From positions 3,414,414 to 3,478,413 of the forward strand of contig CM035362.1 in NCBI GenBank assembly GCA_020137815.1: a stretch of 64,000 nt of DNA, in the 5' to 3' direction. Made by a program: the position numbers and the translations under genes. Numbering within the stretch: position 1 is the stretch's first letter; every line of letters begins with the position of its first letter. Positions 11,305 through 19,800 of this stretch are shown one piece after another. This stretch comes from Hormiphora californensis. Lineage: Eukaryota; Ctenophora; Tentaculata; Cydippida; Pleurobrachiidae. Below the pieces are notes generated by a model that was given only the letters and a program-made list of their open reading frames with translations, was not told the DNA's origin and searched no databases.

Positions 11305-11742
11305 GTCATCTCGTCTTTGGGTCACTGGTTCTGTTCTGGTCTGGGTTTAGTGTTCCCCTTGGGCAGACGTTTATTTAGACAGTGTTATTCCTCATTACAT
11401 TTACCGGGCTTGCAGTAATAGCTGCTGACTTTTTAATAGCTTTGAGAGCTGCTGTCTTTGAGTAGCATGAGAGCTGCTGACTTTGTAATTTAGCTTATTC
11501 AGTGTGAGAGCATTTTTATGCCTATCTAAGTTGGTTCGTATTTTATGAGGCCCGTATTTTCATCAATAAAAGTCTATCTATGGTGTGTTTAAATCCAGAT
11601 TTTAATAGTGTGTGTCATAAGTAAGGAAGGTGTCATAATTTAGGTATACCGCTCTGACGCTGAGCAGTGTCAGTCAAAATTCAGTTTGCTGGCCCTGTTT
11701 TGCCTGGGCGGTATACAAAAACTTATATTATTATTATTATTA

Positions 11743-12215
11743 GAGATAAAGTTTCTTAGATATAAGATTGGACAAAGTGAGAAGTTTCTAAGAGATTAGG
11801 GGTGGTCAAAGTGGGAAAGTTTCTTAGAGTTTAGGTTGGTCAAAGTAGGAAAGTTTCTTAGATATAAGATGGGTCAAAGTGAGAAGGTTTCTTAGAGATT
11901 AGGTGGGTCAAAGTGGGAAGGTTTCTTAGAGATTGGAAAAGTTTCTTAGAGATTGGGAAAGTTTCTTTGAGATTAGATGGGTCACAGTGGGAAAGTTTCT
12001 TTGATATTAGGTGGGTCAAAGTGGGAAAGTTTCTTGGAGATAAGATGAGTCAAAGTGAGAATGTTTCTTAGAGATCAGATGGGTCAAAGTGGGAAAGTTT
12101 CTTGGAGATAAGATTAGTCAAAGTGAGAAGGTTTCTTAGAGATCAGATGGGTCAAAGTGGGAAAGTTTCTTAGAGATGTGGATTGAGGTGGGTCAAAGTT
12201 GGAAAGTTCTTAGAG
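11743..12215. repeat. Satellite array resumes after LINE
   Basis: Mostly the longer unit type (gtgggtcaaagtgggaaagt, gagattaggtggg) with single 16-mers. It continues the array cut by the LINE and matches copy 2 at about 22,030-22,545 block by block. Confidence 0.92.
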
Positions 12216-12317
12216 ATTAAGCCAAAAAAATAATTTTTGATATTTGGTTCTGCCCGAAGAGCCGGACCAGATGGACTACTCAATAAGTGCCTTTGCTCAC
12301 AATATTTATCTTCTTAC

Positions 12318-12611
12318 CGTATATTTCAGTTTCAGACCAAAATGGGTTTTCATTACCGTTTTCCCACTATAAGCAAAGTGGATAGACTGCAAGTCATGAG
12401 ACCATAAAACTGGTTCTAATCTGATAGAGTATTGGCCTGACCCTATTCTCTCGGAGCGTGCGATAACCATGGTCAGAGCATGACAGATTTGATCAGCCAT
12501 TGTGCAAGCCCAGTAAAGCAGTACCACGCACCAGGTAGGCTTCATATATCCTTGTTCCCATAACCATTTTGAGAATTCAGTTCCATTAGATAACTTATTG
12601 TAACAAGTGTA
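12318..12611 (-). CDS. Candidate coding exon, unrecognised protein
   Basis: An open stretch of exactly 98 codons on the minus strand, bounded by a plausible acceptor (caaccaactacag before 12,611) and a good donor (ACG followed by gtaaga at 12,317), phase 0 at both ends. The peptide is rich in Trp, Cys and Met and has an N-glycosylation-like NGTEF, then WLWEQGYMKP, MADQICHA, VIARSERIGSGQYS and HFAYSGKTVMKTHFG. I do not recognise the family. No partner exon was found on this strand. It runs antisense to the start of the LicD-like gene, overlapping its presumed promoter. A degraded counterpart exists in copy 2 at about 23,495-23,790. It could also be chance open sequence. Confidence 0.35.
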
Positions 12612-12626
12612 CTGTAGTTGGTTGCC

Positions 12627-13885
12627 ATGGGGGACGGACAGCACTGTGGTGCTGAGTATCAAATAGATGAAGAAGCGATGGACGAACGACTACAGGTAGG
12701 GGGATCTTCTGTCAGAGCATTGGGGGAAAACAGTCGTGCCTGAACCTCAGGTCAAGTGCACTGCTATTTTTCACTGAGATCTCAGGTTTCAGTGACGGCT
12801 ATTCCCTGAAATTTAAGGCAACAGCCGTCACTGAAACCTGAGATCTCAGGTCTCAGTGAAAATAGCAGTGCACTTGACCTGAGGTTCAGGCACGACTGTT
12901 TCCCCCAATGGCCTGACAAGAGATCTTCTTCCTAAGGGTGCGGAGGTGTTAAAGGAAACCAAGCGACTATCGTCAATGCGGTGTGGTCGACACTAAACTA
13001 AATAGTTCATTGTTATCCCTACAGGCACTGAACGACAAGATTCTGGAGGCTCTGAAAGCTGAGCCTGAGATTGTCCACCAGGACTCAGTGCCCTCTCTCC
13101 TCACTCCCATTGGTGTCATTGATTCTCTCTACTCCATGCTTGATATCCTACATCAAGTCTTTACAGGTAAGCGGTAAATGTTAAGCATTCTCACAAATAT
13201 GGTTAACATTGTTAACCATATATCTGTGAGAATATACCGCACGTTTTTTACCATAACTCAGCAACTTCTTGTCCAATTTAAAACCCATGCAGGTGCGGGT
13301 ATTTCCTATTGGTTGAGTTATGGATCCCTGCTGGGGTACTCCAGACATGGGGGAATTATCCCCTGGGACGATGATATAGATGTGTGTGTAGCAGAGGAGG
13401 ACAGAGACAAGATCTGGGCTCTTCAGGAGCAGTTTCAGGATCATGGCATGAAAATAGAGCGACATATTGAGAATGAGGGTGGGGTAGTGATAGCATCAAA
13501 CAAATGTTTAGCCATCACAAAACCACACACTGGTGACGGCAGGGATCTCAGAGGCTTGTTCATAGACGTGTTCTTCTATTCCACAAACACTGATTCAATA
13601 CACCTTTCCATGACGTACGGCGGGGAGCCAGCTACCTACAACCTTGATCACATTAACCCAATACAAGAGGTACAATTTGGTCCGATCAGAGCATGTGTTC
13701 CCGCCAACCCAGAGGCAATCAACAGGCTGGTATTTGGGGAGGATTGTATGAGGATCGCTAGATCTGGATTCTTCAACCACATGGCTGAAGGAGAGTACAA
13801 CAGACTCATTACGAGACAGAGAGTGTTCGATCCTACAGATTACCTTGGAGTCCCTGCAAAGACCAATTATTCGCATAACAAGTAA
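12627..13885 (+). CDS. LicD/fukutin-related nucleotidyltransferase-fold protein
   Basis: Three exons: 12,627-12,695, 13,025-13,166 and 13,293-13,885, joining in phases 0 and 1 to about 267 residues. The start ATG sits in gttgccATGGG, a good Kozak context. Exon 3 opens with the LicD signature: [12 protein letters not shown], then [16 protein letters not shown], whose DDDID acidic cluster binds metal and nucleotide in this fold. Later come LFIDVFFYS and [11 protein letters not shown]. LicD-family proteins transfer phosphocholine or other phospho-sugar groups in bacteria, and fukutin/FKRP transfer ribitol phosphate in the animal Golgi; the substrate here is unknown. No signal peptide or membrane helix is visible, so the ATG may not be the only start. 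Both introns hold palindromes. The stop codon lies inside a MITE. A broken second copy is at 23,802-25,045. Confidence 0.85.
12701..12931. repeat. Long palindrome filling LicD intron 1
   Basis: Two arms of about 100 bp (12,701-12,800 and 12,823-12,931) are inverted copies around a 22-bp loop. They share cctgaacctcaggtcaagtg, actgagatctcagg and tcagtgacggct with their reverse complements. The palindrome makes up about 70 per cent of the 329-bp intron. The same palindrome is in copy 2 at about 23,880-24,100, so it predates the duplication. It is probably a foldback MITE. Confidence 0.9.
13181..13240. repeat. Short palindrome in LicD intron 2
   Basis: Inverted arms of about 22 bp (ttctcacaaatatggttaac and its complement) meet at 13,210. 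Also present in copy 2 near 24,355-24,405. Confidence 0.75.
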
Positions 13886-13971
13886 ACAACCAATCAGAAC
13901 TCGTTATATAGGTCACGTGACTGGTTATCAGCCAATCAGGGACTAGTATTTCCTGATTCGGTCGGTTCCTG
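13879..13971 (+). mobile_element. CCAAT/E-box MITE, copy 1 (left end truncated)
   Basis: Contains aagtaaacaaccaatcagaa, then ggtcacgtgactgg, then gccaatcagggac, and ends in tcggtcggttcctg, the right TIR of the family. The left TIR is missing. The LicD stop codon TAA (13,883-13,885) is part of the element word aagtaaacaacc. Confidence 0.85.
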
Positions 13972-14741
13972 TCGCATGCTATATTAACACTATCTAACAA
14001 TGTTTAGTTAGTCGTCTAGACGCCGTTCCAACGCCATTTTATATAGTCTAATTCTATACGGATTTTGACTTAGACGAATTGTGTTTTGAGCGTGTGTTTT
14101 ATTCTAAATGTAATGCGTTCCACTGTTCCAACTATAAATGTTTTAAAATCTTTATTTCTCTTTTCCTTCTAGTCCTATGGGGATTATAGTTTTGAATACG
14201 CTAGACTTCTAGTTCCAAGCCCAACTCTTGGTCAATGATATTGATTTTCCGAACCCTTGAACCCCTGAAATCTACCAGCACCAAACCGTCAGTTCTTGTT
14301 GAGTCAGTTTCCCTTCACCCTGCACTCATATTTTTTTCCCCGCCCGGGTGAAGGCCGAAGGCCTTCACCCGGATATGCCTTTTGCAAAAAGGCATAGGGG
14401 TTTAGAAATCTAAACGGATATAGTGACTATGTGTTATAGCAAGTCAGCTCTCTTGTCCCGTTTCAGGTTGCGAGGGGCAACATGTAGCAACTAGAGCCGC
14501 GCACACAACAACAACCTGCTCCTTCATAAACCAATTCATTGACACGTTTTCAGGAATTGTGTGCCGCGCAATTCCGCAATGTGGCGCGCAATTTAGTGCT
14601 ACTAAAACACAAGGATTTGTTCTATACTGTTTGCTTGATTTATAAATGATCCGAAATGTCTGTCCCGCCTTTGTGTTAGAAATGAAAGGTTGGCGGGGAA
14701 ACATAGCATTGTGAAACATAATGCATTAAATTCTTGTTAGA
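13972..14741. other. 3' flank of LicD gene with insertion of unknown type
   Basis: No gene seen. Up to about 14,330 it matches copy 2 (26,265-26,540). From about 14,334 the sequence is absent from copy 2. It begins with two perfect hairpins: gggtgaaggcc/ggccttcaccc (14,345-14,370) and tatgcctttt/aaaaggcata (14,374-14,397). A 91-codon minus-strand frame at 14,444-14,719 has no recognisable feature. Confidence 0.6.
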
Positions 14742-15235
14742 TAAGTCGGCTTGACTATTGCAACATCCTATACGCTGGATTGCCAAAGAAGCTTCTTGAA
14801 AGCCTTCAGAGGACATTGAACTCGTGTGTGAGGTTCATCTATAACCTTCATGGACACCAAGATGACTATCCTCAGTGTCTTAAGGACACCCATATCCTTC
14901 CTATGGAGCAGCGTGTGGAGTTCAAGGCATGTTTGATGGCGTTTAAAATTGTTCATAACCTAGCCCCGGATTATCTCTGTGACCAAGTACCAGTTGAAGA
15001 CTTGGAGGCTGTTCGAACCACTCGTGGAACTGCAACGCCTGATCACTACAAGCTTAAGTACCCTAAGCTTTCTAGTATTAATGCCAACTCCAAGTTGAGA
15101 AGGAGGAGACCGTCTGTTTTCCTACCTGAAGTGTGGAATGAGCTCCCCCTGGAGCTTCGATCAGTTGAGTCAGTGGATCTGTTCAAGTCGTGGTTAAAGA
15201 CAAGATTGTTTGTGGAAGCATTCGGAGCCAACTGA
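14742..15235 (+). pseudogene. C-terminal remnant of LINE ORF2
   Basis: An open frame of about 160 codons ending at TGA 15,235 matches the last part of ORF2 at 8,386-11,304: LNSCVRF, HGHQDDY, HILPMEQRVEFKACLMAFKI, FLPEVWN and LFKSWLKTRLF. No endonuclease or RT catalytic core is present, so it cannot act alone. The frame itself is unbroken. Confidence 0.88.
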
Positions 15236-15630
15236 GGATGAGGTTCCTTGTTTCTCCTGCTTTCATCAGGTATTTCGCCTAGCTTGTATTTATTTTCTTT
15301 TGGTTCTGTTTTACCGCTCATGGTAAGGTTTTTATTGGCGTTTTACAGCATTTTTTTCGAGTGAAGCACGAGTGGAAGTTATATTTACAGACATTTTCTA
15401 CCATCTAATGTGGACGTTTTTCAATCTATATCAGTCTGTTATCTCATCTGGACAGTTATGTGAGCCGAGAGTGTTTAATTCAGTTTAATTCAGTGTTTTG
15501 GGCCTACCATTTTTTGATATACGTCTTAAAGTAACCGCTCAGATCGCCTCTCAGTGTCAGTGTCAGTTCTACTACCCTGGCCCTGTGAGGTAAGGGCGGC
15601 ATATAAATAGACATATTATTATTATTATTA
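14742..15630 (+). mobile_element. 5'-truncated copy of a related LINE
   Basis: It starts inside ORF2 just before GLPKKLLESLQRTLNSCVRF, the block after the RT domain, and runs through a 3' UTR to a (TTA)n tail at 15,617-15,630. The C-terminal block (FLPEVWNELPLELRSV) is close to but distinct from the full-length element upstream, so it is a sister copy or subfamily. The 3' ends of both share a conserved stretch around cagtgtcagt, ctggccctg and gggcgg before the tail. It is missing from copy 2. Confidence 0.9.
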
Positions 15631-15728
15631 GATAATTTAGAAGGTAAATGTCCACATTGAGAGAAATGACTAAGGAATGGGGAAGCCGGAAGAAGGAAGT
15701 GTCCAGCTGGGGTACTCAAGGCTATCCG

Positions 15729-15968
15729 CTAAACTGCATCTAACCCTTTGGAGACGATTGGGTCACATGCACTTGTGATCTTTTTAGACCATGTTCCTTT
15801 TCCAAGTAGGTTCAAAGTAAGTGTCTCCAGAAAGTTTTTGAGAATTCTGTCCTGGTCCATAGGTGGCTTATCGTCCCCAAAGGGTTGACAAAATAACAGC
15901 TCTATACTTCTAGTGGAGCATGGGATTGGGTCCACTGCATCAATGCAAATGTGAGTTAATTTTTGCAC
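15729..15968 (-). CDS. Possible terminal exon, unrecognised
   Basis: A 79-codon minus-strand frame that could be read as a last exon: acceptor gatgcag at about 15,933, then a frame closing with TAG. The peptide has LLFCQPFGDDKPPMDQD, RILKNFLETLTLNLLGKG and SACDPIVSKGLDAV. A matching but indel-laden stretch is in copy 2 (about 26,690-26,930). I do not recognise it and found no upstream exon; it may be non-coding. Confidence 0.25.
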   Translation of the reverse strand: MQKLTHICIDAVDPIPCSTRSIELLFCQPFGDDKPPMDQDRILKNFLETLTLNLLGKGTWSKKITSACDPIVSKGLDAV

Positions 15969-15990
15969 TAATTATTTGGTCACGACAATG

Positions 15991-16439
15991 TAAGAGCTAG
16001 TCTATCGATTATAAAGTGTGACAGTGCTAACTTGTTAGGTACTGGTTCCCCTTCGAGTCTGGATTTTAAACCAGTTTTTCTGATAGAGAGGAGGAGGACG
16101 GACAGAGAGAGTCGACGGAGGCAGACCGAGAGGAGGAGAGGGGGAGGAGAGAGAATGCAGAGAGAGAGAGCGAGAAGGAGAGAGCGGAGCATAGAGAGAG
16201 AAGAGAAAGGAGAAAGAGAGAGAGAGAAGAGCGAAAGAGAGAAAGAGAGAGAATTATGCAGCTGGATGGGGGCGCGGAAAAGCGCTGAATACACTCGCCT
16301 TCGCCACAATCAAGTTTCCGCATCTCTCCTCCATTTGTCAAATTATGGGAGAGAATGCCAGGCTCCCTGCATGGAGAGAAATGAGAGAGATAAGTAGAAA
16401 TGGCAGAGGGAAGAGGAGAAGGTAAAGAGAAAGATTGGA
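15991..16439. repeat. GA-rich spacer between the two copies
   Basis: A purine-rich simple repeat (agagagag with interruptions) from about 16,083 to 16,255 within 450 bp of otherwise unremarkable sequence. Apparent frames of 90-120 codons here are low-complexity Arg/Glu or Ser/Leu and not genes. Confidence 0.8.
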
Positions 16440-16879
16440 AGAGAGAACAAGAATCCTAAGCTCCTGCTGAGATTTAGAGGCATTGCGTTTATTGCCTGAG
16501 GAGTAACTATTTACCAGGCTAATATAGTGTAATCAAGCCAGGTTTATAAAATAGTAAATACCCAAAGGACTAACGATAAGTACGAAAATTCCATCCCTAA
16601 AATACGGAATAATAGGAGAATAGAAAGTTATTCGAAACAAAACCTAATCCACGAAAATAACTTAAATGTCCGAAAGTATGTCCTAACCAACTCAGTTGCC
16701 CCTCCAGTTACTTCGTTCAACATTCATGATGTTGGAACAAAAGTAATTGGGAGCATTGATCAAATTAATCGAAAAAAGGACAAATGCTGCAGCTTTGTTT
16801 AAATCAGCTAACAAAACGCTACATTTCCTACATATTCAGACGCATCCCTGGATCCAGATTCACATGGGTGAGATTAAGA

Positions 16880-19800
16880 AAGTTTAGAGATTTGGGGGGG
16901 GTTCAAAGTGGCAAAGTTCTTCGAAATTAGGATGGGTCAAAATGATAGTTTCTTAGAGATTAGGTGGCGTAAAATGTGAGAAAGTGGGCAAGTGGAAAAG
17001 TTTCTTAAACATTAGATGGGTCAAAAGGAGAATGTTTCTTGAATAATGCGTTTCTAGAGATAAAGATTTCTTAGAGATAAATTTCTTATGACATAAAGTT
17101 TCTAGAGAAAAGATCAAAGGTCAAAGTGAGAAGGTTCTTAGAGATTTAGGTTGGTCAAAGGCAGAAAGATGGGTCAAAGTGGAAGTCTTAGGAGTTGCGG
17201 AAATTTTAAAGTAGAAAGTTTCTTAAAGAAGATTTGGCCAAAGCTGAGAAGTTTCTAAGAGAGTAGGTGGGTCAAGTGAGAAAGGCGGTCAAAGTGGAAC
17301 CGCGAAAAGTTTCTTAGAGTTTGCGGAAAGTCAAAGATGCGGAAAGTTTCATTAGCAGATAAAGTTATTCTTAGAGATAAGATGGTTCAATGAGAAGTTA
17401 TGGTTTCTTAACCTTTAAGGCGAGAAGGATTGGCTCGATAGATTTTTACTAATTTTCGTTTATAAGTAGATATTATTACCACAAAACTACCTCGAAAAAG
17501 AAATTTTTTGAAGTAAGATTTCGACATGCTAGTTTTTGCTAGGCCCACTGTGTCATATATGACTCTACGTCCGCTAAGGCGCGAAATTCTAGTAACAAAT
17601 GTATTTGGTGGCAAAAGTATGGTTCCAATAGTCAATTATCTTTAGGCCAGTTTATAGCTATAATTTCTACATCACTTGAACGCGTTTTTACTAGAAAAAT
17701 ACCCCAATTCTACATTTTATGCATATATAGACTCTATCGTACCCAATTGTCGTAAATTCTCCAAAAAATCCATAACTCGCGGCTAGAAAAGCGAGCGCTA
17801 GAGAGAGTCAAATCAGCGCGCACTAAACTGTTGTAGAATCCATCGCATTAGTGCCGGGGTAGGAGACATATTAGGTCGCTATCTCTGCCCCCTAATTGAG
17901 ATAATTGGATAAATAGCCAATTATCTTGTTCCACGCCCATGCCTAATAAATGAAATTGCTTTGAACCGGGGGAAGGAGTTATGGGCAAATGGGGGCCATA
18001 AAAATGTTCTTAGAAGAATTCACATATGCTGGGGGTTAGAGCACATATTTAGGTCTCATCTGGACCCCTAATGCAGGGGATAAATGGATAAATTAGACCT
18101 AGAGATAGTTGCCCCTCAGCGCCATAAAAAACATCTAAATTTAGGCGAGAGTATTATACAAGACAAAGGAGGGAGCGGACTTAAAAGTGTGCTAAAATCG
18201 TTCTCGCCTTAGTGCGGGCCCCCAGAGCACATAGCCGAGTTTCTATCCCGCCTCCTAATTGAGCATAATTGGATAATTAAGCTAATTGACGGCTTGCCAT
18301 ATGCCCCTTTTCACCATTTTATACCGTGGTTTCTGGCTAATCATTGAGCTCTTTTGTTCAATACTAAGGCTCTTTTGGCATCCTTTACTTCCATTGTATC
18401 ACCTTTGACTCGTTTTCGTTTACACAATAATATAGCACTCTATACAACCTAGACGCCGACCCATTCAGCCTCTGTACAACCCCCTTGCTTCATCTTACTC
18501 CTAGCTAGACTCTCACACCCATACTAAACGCCCTTCTACAGATCATCTTTATTTTCCGATGCCAGAGATCTAGAAGTTTCCCTTAGTGGACAAATGAGAT
18601 TGTTGAGAGTTGATCGAAGGAGAAATATTCGCTCAGAACAACGGGCGAATCTAAACTGGGTGCTCCAATATAAAAGCCACGGAAACTGTTAGTACATTAG
18701 GGGTGAACGTTGTAGGGCAATAGGATATCCAAAAAAATCGGTTAGGAAGGTGTAGGGATCTCGAAATTATGAGAGGTCTAGGATTAAGCAAGAGGGTTCT
18801 AAAGAGCTGAAGGGCGGTGTCACTAGGGTTGTATAGAGTGACACTTATTTATATTAGTGTTGTAAAACGCAAGGCAAAGGTGATACAGATGGAGTATTGA
18901 AGTTAAAGGATGCCGTCGAAGCGGCCTTAGATTGAACAAAAGAGCAGGATTAGCCAGAACCACGGTTATGCGTGACAAAAAGAGGCGCATTATGCCAACC
19001 GTCAATTAGCCCTAATTATCAATTATCTCAATAGGGAAGCGGGGAAATAGCAAAACTCTGCTATGTGCTCTGCCCCCACTTAAGCGACGATTTTACACTT
19101 TTAGTAGCCCCATTTGTCTTGTATACTCCGCCAAATTTAATTTTTTTAGCGCTGGAGTGGCAACAACTAATCAGCTAATTATGCCCAATATTCAATTAGG
19201 GGTCCTCGCATAGAGACCTAAATATGTGCTCTAACCCCACTAATGCTGATGCATTCTGACACAATTTAGTCCCCCCCATTTGCAGCTCATTAACTCCTCC
19301 CAAGATAAGTTTCATTTATTAGCATGCGCGGACAGATAATCGCATAATTATCCAAAATTATCTCAATTAGGCGGGCAAGATAAGCGACCTAAATGTGCTC
19401 TACCCCCACTAATGCGATGATTTAACAGTTTAGTGCCCTGATTTGACTCTTTAGCTCCTTTCCTAGCCACGAGTATAACGGATGTTTTTGCGAGAATTTA
19501 CCAATTGGCGATTAGAGTCTATATGATACAAAAATGTAGAATTGGTGGTGGTATTTCTCTAGTCTAAAAACCGTTCAAGATTGTAGAATTTTAGCCTAAA
19601 TAGACGACCTCAAGCATAAAATTTGAAATTGGACCCATTAAATTTCGCACAAATGACATTGTTACTAGAATTGCCCTTAACGGACGATAGAGTCATATAT
19701 GATACAACGACTAAAACGTTAATAACTCATTCATTTTCATATTTTTTGCCATGCGAGTTTTTTTTGCATTCGATTTGTTATGTCAAGTAGCTTTTATCCC

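Larger units (their letters stand above)
6886..11742 (+). mobile_element. Full-length CR1/L2-like non-LTR retrotransposon (LINE)
   Basis: A complete two-ORF LINE inserted in the 16-bp satellite. It has a short 5' leader (to 7,075), ORF1 (7,076-8,386), ORF2 (open 8,296-11,304), a 3' UTR of about 430 bp and a (TTA)n tail at 11,727-11,742. Satellite sequence of the same phase lies on both sides (gagataaagtttcttaga), and copy 2 keeps the uninterrupted satellite near 21,960-22,030. The RT motifs, the C-terminal VFLPEVWNSLPLELR-type block and the trinucleotide tail place it with CR1/L2/Rex-type elements; the exact clade is inference. An AATAAA lies at 11,565, inside the 3' UTR and not at its end. 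Both ORFs are undamaged, so insertion looks recent. The target duplication cannot be delimited because the target is itself repetitive. Confidence 0.95.

Noticed and set aside
16032-16397. 121-codon Arg/Glu frame
   Set aside because: Translation of a GA-rich simple repeat with no non-repetitive domain.
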